A stretch of 64,000 nucleotides of DNA from Paenibacillus oryzisoli (GCF_001653565.1 NZ_LYPB01000054.1:19533-83532), one strand, 5' to 3'. Shown: positions 9,906 through 23,204, counted from the stretch's first letter. Numbers and translations: made by a program. The notes: generated from the letters alone by a model not told the origin.

Positions 9906-9956
9906 AAAAAGCCAGCCTCACGGTCTGCTCTTGGAGCAGCCGCTGAAGGCTGGCTT
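9906..9956 (-). terminator. Terminator of clpP
   Basis: On the minus strand the 9-bp stem 9947-9955 / 9910-9918 encloses a second stem (9925-9930 / 9934-9939) and ends in a T run (complement of 9906-9910). Confidence 0.85.
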
Positions 9957-9969
9957 ATTTATTTATAAA

Positions 9970-10551
9970 TTAGACGCGCTCGATGACTTTATCGATGAGT
10001 CCATATTCGGCTGCTTCTTTAGCGCTCATGAAGTTATCGCGATCTGTATCTTTCTCGATACGCTCGAATGATTGTCCAGTGCGCTCGGCTAGGATCGTGT
10101 TCAGGTTATCTCTCATTTTCAAAATACGCTTCGCGCGAATCTCGATATCAGAGGCCTGACCTTCTGCGCCGCCAAGTGGTTGGTGAATCATAACTTCGCT
10201 GTTCGGAAGCGCGTAACGCTTGCCTTTGGCACCAGCTGTGAGCAAGAACGCGCCCATTGAGGCAGCCATACCAACGCAGATCGTGGATACATCTGGTTTG
10301 ATGAACTGCATAGTGTCGAAGATCGCCATACCAGCTGTGATGGAGCCGCCTGGGCTGTTGATGTAAAGCGAGATATCTTTATCAGGATCTTGAGCGGCCA
10401 AGAAGAGCAACTGAGCAATGATGGAATTCGCCACAACATCGTTGACACCCGTGCCTAAGAATATAATGCGGTCTTTCAGCAAGCGAGAGTAGATGTCATA
10501 TCCTCTTTCACCGCGCGCGTCCTGTTCGACGACCATAGGAATAAAACTCAT
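9970..10551 (-). CDS. clpP: ATP-dependent Clp protease proteolytic subunit
   Basis: ClpP forms the 14-subunit serine protease chamber that works with ClpC, ClpX or ClpE in protein quality control and regulated proteolysis. The 193 residues have the full catalytic triad: Ser98 in GMAASMGA, His123 in MIHQPLGG and Asp172 in DRDNFMS. The ATG at 10551 lies 8 nt after AGGAGG. The promoter is overlapped by a CtsR box, so expression should rise in heat and protein stress. It is monocistronic, with its own promoter and terminator. Confidence 0.98.
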   Translation of the reverse strand: MSFIPMVVEQDARGERGYDIYSRLLKDRIIFLGTGVNDVVANSIIAQLLFLAAQDPDKDISLYINSPGGSITAGMAIFDTMQFIKPDVSTICVGMAASMGAFLLTAGAKGKRYALPNSEVMIHQPLGGAEGQASDIEIRAKRILKMRDNLNTILAERTGQSFERIEKDTDRDNFMSAKEAAEYGLIDKVIERV

Positions 10552-10616
10552 GAGAATGACCTCCTTGGGGTTGGGTTACCACTATTGGGTACATACTATT
10601 TACAGTATCTACAAGT

Positions 10617-10645
10617 ATGATAACGAAAAAACCTCCGAAGGTCAA
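10617..10645 (-). promoter_or_regulatory. SigA-type promoter of clpP
   Basis: On the minus strand TTGACC (10645-10640), a 17-bp spacer and TATCAT (10622-10617), about 65 bp before the start codon. Confidence 0.8.
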
Positions 10646-10656
10646 GAAAGGTCAAA
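10640..10656 (-). promoter_or_regulatory. CtsR operator overlapping the clpP -35
   Basis: On the plus strand GGTCAAG-AAA-GGTCAAA, two heptads 3 bp apart. This matches the CtsR consensus (A/GGTCAAA-NAN-A/GGTCAAA) with one mismatch. One heptad is the -35 itself read in reverse, so CtsR binding would block RNA polymerase. Consensus is established knowledge; binding here is inferred. Confidence 0.85.
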
Positions 10657-10664
10657 CTAAACGT

Positions 10665-10690
10665 AAAAAAATCAGCCTCAGAGCTGATTT
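10665..10690 (-). terminator. Terminator of the tRNA-Arg transcript
   Basis: Stem AAATCAGC (10669-10676) / GCTGATTT (10683-10690); on the minus strand it runs into T7. It separates the tRNA from clpP. Confidence 0.8.
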
Positions 10691-10726
10691 GACGAAGAAA
10701 TCTTAACTCATTGGCTGATTGTTGGA

Positions 10727-10798
10727 CGCGCCCGAAAGGAATCGAACCTTTATCTCAGGCTTCGGAGGCCTACGTCATATCCATTGGACCACGGGCGC
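10727..10798 (-). tRNA. tRNA-Arg (anticodon CCG)
   Basis: The minus strand folds as a full cloverleaf. Acceptor GCGCCCG pairs with CGGGCGC, followed by discriminator G. The anticodon stem TAGGC/GCCTG holds loop CTCCGAA, giving anticodon CCG, which reads CGG arginine codons. The T arm contains GGTTCGATTCC. No CCA follows the discriminator, so CCA must be added after transcription. It has its own promoter (10827-10855) and terminator. Confidence 0.93.
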
Positions 10799-10826
10799 AT
10801 AGTGTAGAAAAAGTGAAGCAAGGGTT

Positions 10827-10855
10827 ATTATAAGTCAGCTTTCCATAAAAAGCAA
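10827..10855 (-). promoter_or_regulatory. Promoter of tRNA-Arg
   Basis: Minus strand TTGCTT (10855-10850), 17-bp spacer, TATAAT (10832-10827), about 30 bp before the mature 5' end. Confidence 0.75.
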
Positions 10856-10904
10856 GGAGGTAAGCCCTTACAGACCTATTTGAAGAAAAATGTTTGAACA
10901 AATG

Positions 10905-10933
10905 TTGAATGTTGCGACGGAAATGGTTATAAT
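10905..10933 (+). promoter_or_regulatory. Promoter of the cggR-gap-pgk-tpiA-gpmI-eno operon
   Basis: TTGAAT (10905-10910), a 17-bp spacer and TATAAT (10928-10933). It stands 60 bp upstream of the CggR operator. Confidence 0.8.
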
Positions 10934-10993
10934 AAGAACTGTAAACGAGAAGTAACATATGAAATAGCGCAAGGAACTTTTTTTTCGCCCGGG

Positions 10994-11029
10994 TGGGACA
11001 TAAAATGTATGCCTGGGACAATAAACGTC
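10994..11029 (+). promoter_or_regulatory. CggR operator (two direct repeats)
   Basis: The sequence reads TGGGAC-N6-TGTA-N4-TGGGAC-N6-CGTC, the same architecture as the B. subtilis CggR operator CGGGAC-N6-TGTC-N4-CGGGAC-N6-TGTC. It lies between promoter and cggR, so bound CggR would act as a roadblock until fructose 1,6-bisphosphate releases it. Its presence shows that coding starts downstream, at 11062. Confidence 0.92.
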
Positions 11030-11061
11030 CAACTTGGATCGGGAGCGTTGGAAGTCGTCCT

Positions 11062-12096
11062 ATGAGAGAGATTCTAGACATTCAGAAACAACTCATGCCT
11101 GATCTTATGGACATCATGAAGAAACGCTACTCGATTCTGCAACACATCTTGGTTTCCGGCGTGGTCGGACGAAGGACGCTAGCGTCCTCACTCGATATGA
11201 CGGAGCGGGTGCTGCGCGGCGAAGTTGATTTCTTGAAGGAGCTAGGGCTTCTGGAATCGGACGCAAGCGGTATGCAGATCAGTGATTCTGGTCGTCAACT
11301 GCTGGAAGATATGCAACCGATCATTAAGATGGCTTTTGGCTTGACGGATTTGGAAGACAGTATCGCCAAAGCTTTTCACATCTCCAATGTGATCATCGTC
11401 CCTGGGGATTCAGACACTTCCGTATTTACGAAGAAAGAGCTTGGACGCGCTGGTGCGGCCGCTTTGCGTAAGTATATTGCCAAAGATGATATTATCGCGG
11501 TAACGGGTGGGTCGACGATGGCACAGATCGCCAATAACTTGGCATTATCTTCTTCGATGAAAGGGAGTTTGTTCGTCCCTGCACGAGGAGGACTTGGTGA
11601 AAGTGTGGATATGCAAGCGAACACGATTGCTTCCATTATGGCCAAGAAAACGGGCGGGAAATACAGGTTGTTGCATGTTCCTGATCATCTTGGTGAAGAA
11701 GCTTATCAATCGCTGATTCAAGATCCACAGATACAGGAAGTTGTGAACGCGGTGCGCAGTTGTCGCATTGTTGTCCATGGTATCGGAGATGCTATGGTCA
11801 TGGCACGCAGACGTAAAGTAGATAGTGATACTACGGGCAGTCTGAAAGCGGATGGTGCACTTGCTGAGGCGCTCGGTTATTATTTTGATCGCCAAGGAAA
11901 TGTGGTTCATAAGATGCCGACCGTCGGACTTCGACTAGAAGATCTGCAGCGTGTAGAAGTTGTGATTGGTGTTGCTGGCGGGAAGAGCAAAGGGGAAGCG
12001 ATCGCTTCTGTACTACGACATGGGCAAGAAGATGTATTGGTTACAGATGAAGCAGCTGCCTTAGAAATCATGAAGCATGTGCAAGAAGGATGTTAG
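11062..12096 (+). CDS. cggR: Central glycolytic genes regulator CggR
   Basis: This SorC-family repressor of the operon it heads has 344 residues. An N-terminal winged helix-turn-helix (about residues 20-70, SGVVGRRTLASSLDMTERVL) binds DNA, and the C-terminal sugar-phosphate domain carries VTGGSTM, PARGGLGE and VHGIGDA motifs. In B. subtilis fructose 1,6-bisphosphate is the inducer. An in-frame GTG at 10993 would put coding sequence through the operator; ATG 11062 has GGAAG 7 nt upstream and matches the usual N-terminus, so it is chosen. gap follows 75 bp later. Confidence 0.94.
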   Translation: MREILDIQKQLMPDLMDIMKKRYSILQHILVSGVVGRRTLASSLDMTERVLRGEVDFLKELGLLESDASGMQISDSGRQLLEDMQPIIKMAFGLTDLEDSIAKAFHISNVIIVPGDSDTSVFTKKELGRAGAAALRKYIAKDDIIAVTGGSTMAQIANNLALSSSMKGSLFVPARGGLGESVDMQANTIASIMAKKTGGKYRLLHVPDHLGEEAYQSLIQDPQIQEVVNAVRSCRIVVHGIGDAMVMARRRKVDSDTTGSLKADGALAEALGYYFDRQGNVVHKMPTVGLRLEDLQRVEVVIGVAGGKSKGEAIASVLRHGQEDVLVTDEAAALEIMKHVQEGC

Positions 12097-12159
12097 ACAT
12101 CATAACGTGTGCCCTAATCGGCTTGCGTTTTGAAATATATATCATGCAAGTAAACCTAG

Positions 12160-13179
<1,020 letters not shown>

Positions 13180-13204
13180 TTTCATAATTCATCAACTGGA
13201 AAAC

Positions 13205-13240
13205 CACATGAAGGGGAGAAGAGATTCTCCTCTTTATGTG
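13205..13240 (+). other. Stable hairpin between gap and pgk
   Basis: An interrupted 16-base inverted repeat (13205-13220 / 13225-13240) with loop GAGA and no T run. It may be a processing or 3'-protecting structure that sets unequal gap and pgk transcript levels; inference only. Confidence 0.6.
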
Positions 13241-13301
13241 CGATTTACCCCATAAAAGGATAGAACCGGAAGAAAACCATACATGTTCAGGAGGCTTTAC
13301 G

Positions 13302-15306
<2,005 letters not shown>

Positions 15307-15307
15307 C

Positions 15308-16846
15308 ATGTCCAGACCGAAACCGGTAGCACTCATCATTCTCGATGGCTTCGGACTTCGCTCGGAAGAGCAGGGGAATGCGGTTGCTCATGCCAAAAAG
15401 CCGAACTACGACCGTTACTGGTCCACGTTCCCTCATACTACCCTCACTGCTTGCGGTGAGGCTGTAGGTTTGCCAGAAGGTCAGATGGGGAATTCTGAGG
15501 TAGGACACCTGAACATCGGCGCAGGCCGTACCGTGTATCAGGATCTGACGCGGATTTCGAAATCGATTCGTGATGGTGAATTCTTCGACAACCAAACCAT
15601 TCTAGGCGCAGTTCGTCATGCCAAAGAACACGCGAAGAAGCTGCACCTGTACGGTTTGCTTTCTGACGGTGGCGTGCATAGCCACATTAAGCATTTGTTC
15701 GCTTTGTTGGATTTGTGTAAGAAAGAACAGTTCGGCGAAGTTTACATCCACGCATTCTTAGATGGCCGCGACGTGGCTCCTGATTCTGCGAAGGGGTATA
15801 TGGGAGAGCTTTTGAACAAAATCGAGGAAGTTGGCGTAGGCAAAATTGCGACCGTACAAGGCCGCTATTATGCAATGGACCGCGACAAACGCTGGGAGCG
15901 TACGGAGAAATCCTATCGCGCCATGGTGTATGGCGAAGGCCCTGCTTACACGGATCCGATGCAAGCTATCGTGGAATCCTACGAGAAATCCGTCTATGAC
16001 GAGTTCGTTATGCCAACAGTTATCGTTGGTGATAACGGTAAGCCGGTAGGACTTGTAGAATCAGGCGATGCTGTCATCTTCTTCAACTTCCGTCCAGACC
16101 GTGCGATCCAGTTGTCTCAAGTCTTCACGAATGAAGACTTCCGCGGCTTCGATCGTGGTCCTAAAGTAGCGAAGAACCTCTACTACGTGTGTCTGACGCT
16201 GTTCAGCGAGTCCGTAGATGGTTTCGTCGCGTACAAACCGAAGGATCTGGATAACACGCTTGGCGAGGTGCTGGCTCAGAACGGTTTGAAGCAGCTTCGT
16301 GCAGCAGAAACCGAGAAGTACCCGCACGTAACGTTCTTCTTCAGCGGCGGTCGTGATGCAGAATTACCAGGTGAAACGCGTCTTCTCATTCCTTCACCGA
16401 AGGTTGCTACATATGACTTGAAGCCGGAAATGAGCGCTTACGAATTAGCGGAAGCGGTTGTGAAGGAAGTTGAAGCTGAGAAGCATGACGTTATCATCTT
16501 GAACTTCGCGAACCCAGATATGGTAGGTCACTCTGGCTTGCTTGAGCCAACGGTGAAAGCAATCGAAGCGACAGACGATTGTCTTGGTAAAGTTGTGGAA
16601 GCGATCCTTGCTAAGGGTGGCGTAGTCTGCATCACAGCGGACCACGGCAACGCGGATGTAGTTACGAATGCAGACGGCTCACGCAACACAGCGCATACAA
16701 CGAATCCGGTGCCTTTTATTGTGACGGACAAATCTGTTACACTAAGAGATGGCGGTATTCTGGCAGATATAGCACCAACGATGCTAGATTTCTTAGGATT
16801 GAATCAACCACAGCAAATGACTGGGGTCACAATTCTAAACAAATAA
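15308..16846 (+). CDS. gpmI: 2,3-bisphosphoglycerate-independent phosphoglycerate mutase
   Basis: This Mn2+-dependent mutase converts 3-phosphoglycerate to 2-phosphoglycerate. At 512 residues it is the standard length. Metal ligand Asp13 lies in ILDGFGLR, the phospho-acceptor Ser63 in QMGNSEVGH, and the C-terminal metal motif is TADHGNAD. Its ribosome binding site lies inside the end of tpiA. In spore formers this enzyme is pH-sensitive, which links it to 3-phosphoglycerate storage in forespores (established for Bacillus). Confidence 0.97.
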   Translation: MSRPKPVALIILDGFGLRSEEQGNAVAHAKKPNYDRYWSTFPHTTLTACGEAVGLPEGQMGNSEVGHLNIGAGRTVYQDLTRISKSIRDGEFFDNQTILGAVRHAKEHAKKLHLYGLLSDGGVHSHIKHLFALLDLCKKEQFGEVYIHAFLDGRDVAPDSAKGYMGELLNKIEEVGVGKIATVQGRYYAMDRDKRWERTEKSYRAMVYGEGPAYTDPMQAIVESYEKSVYDEFVMPTVIVGDNGKPVGLVESGDAVIFFNFRPDRAIQLSQVFTNEDFRGFDRGPKVAKNLYYVCLTLFSESVDGFVAYKPKDLDNTLGEVLAQNGLKQLRAAETEKYPHVTFFFSGGRDAELPGETRLLIPSPKVATYDLKPEMSAYELAEAVVKEVEAEKHDVIILNFANPDMVGHSGLLEPTVKAIEATDDCLGKVVEAILAKGGVVCITADHGNADVVTNADGSRNTAHTTNPVPFIVTDKSVTLRDGGILADIAPTMLDFLGLNQPQQMTGVTILNK

Positions 16847-18169
<1,323 letters not shown>

Positions 18170-18193
18170 TAAGATTCGTATGTAATTATATGG

Positions 18194-18222
18194 CGGGCAG
18201 GTGGCTTACACCTGCCCGTTTT
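18194..18222 (+). terminator. Terminator of the glycolytic operon
   Basis: Perfect 10-bp GC-rich stem CGGGCAGGTG (18194-18203) / CACCTGCCCG (18209-18218) followed by TTTT. Confidence 0.92.
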
Positions 18223-18263
18223 GGCGTATAATGAGGGTAAAGTCGTCAGATAGCGGGGAGGTT

Positions 18264-18980
18264 ATGCTTTTGAGCAACTGGGTAAAAACGATCCTGTTCC
18301 TAATAGGTTCCGCGGTGCTCACGCACTGGATTCCTTCCTCATTTTTTCGGAACTTAGATACGATGGTGCACGAGTTCGGCCATGCAGTCGCAACACTAGC
18401 GCTATCCGGGAAGGTTATGTATATCGAGCTGTACAGGGACCACAGCGGTGTCACTTACTCGTCCATGACCAAGTCATGGGCTGTCATCCCGGTCTCGCTG
18501 GCGGGGTATATGACCGCCTCGTTATTCGCTTGGTTTTTGTTCTCGGCATATGCCAAAGGCAAGCAGCGGCTGGGGCTGCAGGTGATGACGGCAGTGTCGG
18601 CGCTGTCACTGGTACTGTTCGTAAGGAACAGCTTCGGTGTTACGTTCCTGCTTGGCTTTATACTTATGACGGTGCTGGCGTTGGCACTGGCCCCGAAGTG
18701 GCTGCGCGATTTCTACTACCTGCTGCTGGCATTCTTATGCTTGGAGGAGTCGGTGTTCGGCCCTGGTTCGTTGATCGTATACGCGATGCAAAACAGTCGG
18801 AGTGCTGGTGATGCAAGTAATTTGGCCAACTACACGGGGATACCCGCCATTGTATGGGCGACTTTGTTTACGCTATTTGCACTGTGGTGTGCAAAGCAAG
18901 CGGTCAGCGCCTTCTTGGGGCGAACTAAGAAAGCTCGACGAACGAATAGACCAGCTGCAATGGGATCTTATCGCGAATAA
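18264..18980 (+). CDS. M50B-like membrane zinc peptidase
   Basis: This polytopic membrane protein of 238 residues has a zinc-protease motif HEFGH (about residue 37 onward) after the first membrane segment, and four to five further hydrophobic helices. It fits the M50B-like 'YugP/site-2-like' group whose substrates are mostly unknown. The ribosome binding site GGGGAGG ends at 18261, only 2 nt before ATG 18264 but 8 nt before TTG 18270, so TTG 18270 may be the real start. An in-frame codon at 18201 lies within the eno terminator and is excluded. A -10-like TATAAT is at 18227-18232. Confidence 0.75.
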   Translation: MLLSNWVKTILFLIGSAVLTHWIPSSFFRNLDTMVHEFGHAVATLALSGKVMYIELYRDHSGVTYSSMTKSWAVIPVSLAGYMTASLFAWFLFSAYAKGKQRLGLQVMTAVSALSLVLFVRNSFGVTFLLGFILMTVLALALAPKWLRDFYYLLLAFLCLEESVFGPGSLIVYAMQNSRSAGDASNLANYTGIPAIVWATLFTLFALWCAKQAVSAFLGRTKKARRTNRPAAMGSYRE

Positions 18981-19008
18981 GAACAGCTGAATCGATTAGG
19001 CATGTTGG

Positions 19009-19037
19009 TTGTAATTATGGACGAACTATGTTAAAAT
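19009..19037 (+). promoter_or_regulatory. Promoter of secG
   Basis: TTGTAA (19009-19014), 17-bp spacer, TAAAAT (19032-19037). Confidence 0.65.
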
Positions 19038-19085
19038 ACTCATGCTAGTTGTATAAGGCAAAGAATCGGCAATTGGGGTGCTAAT

Positions 19086-19322
19086 ATGTTAATCTTTATG
19101 AAAATTTTGTTAATCATAGCTTCGGTTGGATTAATCGCGATTGTTCTTTTACAAAAAGGGAAAAGCGCAGGCTTGTCCGGTGCCATTTCCGGCGGCGCAG
19201 AACACTTATTTGGTAAACAAAAAGCTCGTGGTTTGGAACTATTTTTGTCCCGCGCAACAATGGGTCTTGCTGCTGCATTTTTTATTCTTTCTATTGTCGT
19301 AGCATACGTAGTGAAAAGCTAA
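19086..19322 (+). CDS. secG: Preprotein translocase subunit SecG
   Basis: SecG is the small accessory subunit of the SecYEG translocon. The 78 residues form two membrane helices (about 3-20 and 53-75) around a loop with the conserved [17 protein letters not shown]. The gene has its own promoter and terminator and stands before rnr-smpB-ssrA, the classic Bacillota order. Confidence 0.95.
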   Translation: MLIFMKILLIIASVGLIAIVLLQKGKSAGLSGAISGGAEHLFGKQKARGLELFLSRATMGLAAAFFILSIVVAYVVKS

Positions 19323-19338
19323 CACACATAAAACGATA

Positions 19339-19371
19339 ACAGCAGGAGAACTATACTCCTGCTGTTTTTTC
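19339..19371 (+). terminator. Terminator of secG
   Basis: 10-bp stem ACAGCAGGAG (19339-19348) / CTCCTGCTGT (19356-19365) followed by T5. Confidence 0.92.
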
Positions 19372-19611
19372 ATTTTTAAGCGTAGATAAGGGATGGACGG
19401 ATTGGTATGGGCATGTGCTGGAGAAACTAAGCTCCATCAGGAAAGAAGAGTCATGTGCGCATACCAAAACGCCGATTCAGTACGTGAGCAAGGCGAAAGA
19501 TGGATAAGAATGGTGTTTATCCTTTCCTTGGAAATGGCATACTATGGAGTAAGGGAAACGGATACGGCGAATGAGAGCTAGGCTCAACAACAACAAGAAG
19601 GTGAAGAGTGC

Positions 19612-22578
19612 ATGATTAAAGAGAATGAAATTATTAGTTTGATGCAAGAAGAGGCCTATAAGCCTATGTCCTATAAAGAGCTTGAGAAGCATTTTGGAAT
19701 AGGAAGTGCGAATGAGTTTAAGGATTTCATTAAATTGCTCAATCAATTAGAAGAAAGCGGACATATCGTTAGGGGCCCCAATGATCGTTATGGCGTTCCG
19801 GAACGGATGAATTTGGTTAAAGGCAAGTTGCAGGCCCATGCGAAGGGTTTTGCATTCCTCATTCCTGAGGACCGTGAGCACCCGGATGTTTACATTAATG
19901 CACATGACCTGAATACCGCGATGAACGGTGATATCGTATTCGTGAAAGTTACATCGCGCAGTCAAGGCGGCGGTCGTCTGGAGGGTGAAGTTGTACGTGT
20001 AATTACACGTGCGAACTCGCAAATCGTTGGGGTATTTCAAAGCCAAGATACGTATGCCTTCGTCATTGCGGATGATAAACGGGTAACAAGAGATATATTT
20101 ATCCCGCAGCATGCTTTTATGGGAGCAGTCTCTGGACAGAAGGTTGTTGTGAAAATCGTAAACTATCCGGAGGGACGGTCAGCGGCGGAAGGCGAAGTAA
20201 TTGAGATTCTGGGTCATAAAGATGATCCAGGTGTCGATATTTTGGCGATCATTCGCCAACATCAATTACCGGAAGCTTTCCAACCTGAAGTACTGGCAGA
20301 AGCAGATGCAGCACCCGATTCGATTACGGAAGAAGAAATCATCGGTCAGGGACGTCGTGATCTTCGTGCGAAAACCATTGTAACCATCGACGGTGAAGAT
20401 GCCAAGGATTTGGACGATGCCGTGAATGTAGAGCTGTTGGAGAATGGAAACGTTCGACTTGGCGTGCATATTGCCGATGTGAGCTATTATGTGCGGGAAG
20501 GTACGGCGCTTGATATTGAGGCCTATAATCGAGGATGTTCGGTGTATTTGACCGATCGTGTAATTCCGATGCTGCCGCACCGTTTATCGAACGGGATATG
20601 TTCATTGAACCCGCAAGTAGACCGACTGACCATGTCTTGTGAAATGGAATTTGACCAAGATTTGAAAGTCGTTAATCATGAGATTTTCACCAGTGTGATC
20701 AAAACAAAAGAACGCATGACCTATACGAATGTACGCAAGCTGCTGACAGGTGAGGCAGAGCCGGAAATCGTGGAGAAATATGCGTATTTAATGGATGACT
20801 TCAAACGCATGGAGGAGCTGGCAGGTAGACTGCGTTCCAGACGGATGAAGCGCGGCGCGATTGATTTTGACTTTGAAGAGTCCAAAATTCTTGTCGATGC
20901 GGATGGCAAACCAACGGATATTGTCAAAAGAGAGCGATCCGTCGCTGAGATGATGATCGAAGAGTTCATGCTAGCCGCCAATGAGACGGTTGCTGAGCAT
21001 TTCACATGGTTGAAAGTGCCGTTCCTGTACCGGGTGCATGAGGATCCGGATTCCGAGAAGTTGATGAACTTCATGGAGTTCGTAACAACCTTCGGCTATG
21101 CGATGCGCGGCGGTAAAGGCGGGGCGATTCATGCGCGTTCCTTGCAGGCATTATTAGAAGATATCAAGGGAACGCCTGAAGAAGGCGTGATTAGTAAAGT
21201 CATGCTGCGCTCGATGAAGCAAGCGAAGTATGATGCGCAGAGTTTGGGGCATTTTGGCTTAGCCGCAGAGTTTTATTCTCATTTCACATCGCCTATTCGT
21301 CGTTACCCGGATTTGGTTATTCATCGTGTTATTCGTGAAGTGTTGGAGAACGGTGGTACGCTTCCGGATCAACGTCATGATTATTTAGCTTCGCGTATGA
21401 ATGATATTGCCCAGCAGTCTTCCGAGCGTGAGCGCGTTGCTGTCGATGCAGAACGTGATACAGAAGCTTTGAAGAAAGCGCAATACATGTTGGATAAAGT
21501 CGGTGAAGAGTTCGAGGGTATTATCTCGAGCGTAACGGGCTTCGGTATGTTCATTGAATTGGACAACACGGTTGAGGGGTTAATTCGTCTGAGCGATTTG
21601 ACTGACGATTATTACAACCATCATGAGAAGCAGCATGCGCTGATCGGTGAGCGTACCTCCAAAATTTATCGACTTGGGGACAGCATCAAAGTGCGTGTTG
21701 CTCGCGTGAGTATGGAAGATCATACGATTGATTTCGAATTGTTGGATATGAAACCTCGCAAAGAGGGTGGATTTAACCGCGGCAGCGGTGGTGGAGGCAA
21801 GTTCAAGGGTTCAGGTGGATTCAAAGGTTTCCGTGGTGGAAAAGATAAAAGCGGCAGAGCCGATAAGGGGAAAGGCGGAACGAACGGCAGACCTGAGAAA
21901 GGCAAAGGCGGGTACAAAGGCAAGGGTGGCTTTGCCAAAACCCAACCTGTTGTTGGTCAAGGGGACGGGACGCAAGGCACTGGAGATAAAGGGAAAAAAG
22001 GCAGTCGTGCCGATCATGCTGCTGCCAGGCGGATTGAGATGGCTGCTCGCCGGAAAGCTGAAGCTGCTGGTGGAGTGGAAGGAACGACAGGGACAGAGCA
22101 ACCTGCAGGAGCGGGGCGCTCTGGTAGTAAAAGATCCAGAGGTAGAGGACAAAATGGGGCCAATACTGGTGGAGATGGCAAGGCGGATCATATTGCTGGC
22201 ATTGGCACAGGAGAAGGCCGAGGTCAAGGTGGAGCCTTCCAAGGCAACGCAGCAGGAGGTCAAGGGAAATCGCGCCGAGGCAAGGGTGGTAGTAAGCCTT
22301 GGAGCGACCAGCGCGACAAGGGCGGAAAGATTGGCGAAGGCGGCAGCTTGCGCCAGCGGTTGCAGTCCGTCGGCGCAGGGCGGACGGACAGTGGGGTTGG
22401 CCAGGGCGGTGAGCGTGGCCGTGGGGTTTCGCTTGGGGGCGAAGCCCAAGTGGGCGGTGGCGGTGGCGCTGCTGCGGAGCGCAGCGCCATGGATTGGGCG
22501 AGCGGCGTGAACGCGCTCGCCAAGGGCGGTCGTCGCCGGAGCGACGACGGCGATGGTAGCAAGAAGCGGCGGAGGTAG
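19612..22578 (+). CDS. rnr: Ribonuclease R with a very long basic glycine-rich tail
   Basis: RNase R is a processive 3'-5' exoribonuclease that degrades structured RNA and acts with tmRNA in trans-translation. The N-terminal winged helix/cold-shock parts (about residues 1-230), the RNB catalytic domain (about 255-600, with DGEDAKDLDDAV metal ligands) and an S1 domain (about 640-720) are complete. From about residue 720 to 988 a low-complexity tail rich in Gly, Lys, Arg and Ala follows, much longer than usual for the family. The last 250 bp are clearly more GC-rich than the rest. It lies just upstream of smpB and ssrA. Confidence 0.95.
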   Translation: MIKENEIISLMQEEAYKPMSYKELEKHFGIGSANEFKDFIKLLNQLEESGHIVRGPNDRYGVPERMNLVKGKLQAHAKGFAFLIPEDREHPDVYINAHDLNTAMNGDIVFVKVTSRSQGGGRLEGEVVRVITRANSQIVGVFQSQDTYAFVIADDKRVTRDIFIPQHAFMGAVSGQKVVVKIVNYPEGRSAAEGEVIEILGHKDDPGVDILAIIRQHQLPEAFQPEVLAEADAAPDSITEEEIIGQGRRDLRAKTIVTIDGEDAKDLDDAVNVELLENGNVRLGVHIADVSYYVREGTALDIEAYNRGCSVYLTDRVIPMLPHRLSNGICSLNPQVDRLTMSCEMEFDQDLKVVNHEIFTSVIKTKERMTYTNVRKLLTGEAEPEIVEKYAYLMDDFKRMEELAGRLRSRRMKRGAIDFDFEESKILVDADGKPTDIVKRERSVAEMMIEEFMLAANETVAEHFTWLKVPFLYRVHEDPDSEKLMNFMEFVTTFGYAMRGGKGGAIHARSLQALLEDIKGTPEEGVISKVMLRSMKQAKYDAQSLGHFGLAAEFYSHFTSPIRRYPDLVIHRVIREVLENGGTLPDQRHDYLASRMNDIAQQSSERERVAVDAERDTEALKKAQYMLDKVGEEFEGIISSVTGFGMFIELDNTVEGLIRLSDLTDDYYNHHEKQHALIGERTSKIYRLGDSIKVRVARVSMEDHTIDFELLDMKPRKEGGFNRGSGGGGKFKGSGGFKGFRGGKDKSGRADKGKGGTNGRPEKGKGGYKGKGGFAKTQPVVGQGDGTQGTGDKGKKGSRADHAAARRIEMAARRKAEAAGGVEGTTGTEQPAGAGRSGSKRSRGRGQNGANTGGDGKADHIAGIGTGEGRGQGGAFQGNAAGGQGKSRRGKGGSKPWSDQRDKGGKIGEGGSLRQRLQSVGAGRTDSGVGQGGERGRGVSLGGEAQVGGGGGAAAERSAMDWASGVNALAKGGRRRSDDGDGSKKRRR

Positions 22579-22588
22579 TCGCCGGTTC

Positions 22589-22639
22589 TTGCTTTTCGGG
22601 TGGGATCTTGCTACAATAGGTTGCACATTGTAGCAAGAT
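22589..22639 (+). promoter_or_regulatory. smpB promoter overlapped by a 12-bp perfect palindrome
   Basis: TTGCTT (22589-22594), 17-bp spacer and TACAAT (22612-22617) form a promoter. The -10 lies within an inverted repeat 22605-22616 / 22628-22639 (arms ATCTTGCTACAA and TTGTAGCAAGAT). The repeat may be an operator or, in the readthrough transcript from rnr, a hairpin that slows transcription; there is no strong T run. Confidence 0.6.
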
Positions 22640-22675
22640 TTACCTGCATTTTAGCGTGCGGGAGGAGGATCTCAC

Positions 22676-23158
22676 GTGGCAACTAAGAAGGCCGATGGCA
22701 AACTGCTCGCCCAGAATAAAAAGGCATCACACGATTATTTCATTGAAGATACGTATGAATGCGGTCTTGTCCTGACCGGCACGGAGATCAAATCCTTACG
22801 GGCAGGTAAAGCCAACATTGGCGACAGTTTCTCGACCATTCGCAATGGCGAAGCATTTGTACACAATATGCATATCAGTCCTTTTGAACAGGGAAATCGC
22901 AGCAATCCAGAAGATCCTACACGGACGCGGAAGCTGTTATTGAAGAAAGTGCAAATCGCCAAAATCCTCGGCCAAGCTAAGCAAGAAGGGTATACCGTTG
23001 TTCCATTGAAGGTATATATCCGGAATGGTTATGCGAAGCTGCTGATTGGCATTGGTAAAGGGAAGAAGCAATACGACAAGCGTGAATCTGCTGCGAAGAA
23101 AGATGCGCAACGCGATATTCAACGTGCTTTGCGTGAGAAGCAGAAGATTGCCAGATAG
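22676..23158 (+). CDS. smpB: SsrA-binding protein SmpB
   Basis: SmpB delivers tmRNA to stalled ribosomes in trans-translation. The 160 residues form the OB-fold ([26 protein letters not shown] near the N-terminus) and a basic C-terminal tail ([22 protein letters not shown]) that enters the decoding centre. The start is GTG 22676 behind GGAGGAGG. It stands directly before ssrA. Confidence 0.97.
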   Translation: MATKKADGKLLAQNKKASHDYFIEDTYECGLVLTGTEIKSLRAGKANIGDSFSTIRNGEAFVHNMHISPFEQGNRSNPEDPTRTRKLLLKKVQIAKILGQAKQEGYTVVPLKVYIRNGYAKLLIGIGKGKKQYDKRESAAKKDAQRDIQRALREKQKIAR

Positions 23159-23204
23159 CTTGGACGTACTGGAAGGTAACACCTTGGCTTCCATGAACCT
23201 AGTG

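Noticed and set aside
10993..11061. Longer cggR starting at GTG 10993
   Set aside because: It would run through the CggR operator; ATG 11062 has a ribosome binding site and the family's usual N-terminus.
13236..13301. Upstream start of pgk
   Set aside because: The extension contains the AGGAGG used by ATG 13302 and does not resemble phosphoglycerate kinase.
18201..18263. Upstream start of the M50-like peptidase
   Set aside because: It overlaps the eno terminator and precedes the only ribosome binding site.
19393..19581. 62-residue open frame between secG and rnr
   Set aside because: No good ribosome binding site, no protein-like composition and no recognisable similarity.
21811..22626. Long minus-strand open frames opposite the end of rnr
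   Set aside because: They mirror the GC-rich low-complexity coding sequence of the RNase R tail and lack start signals.
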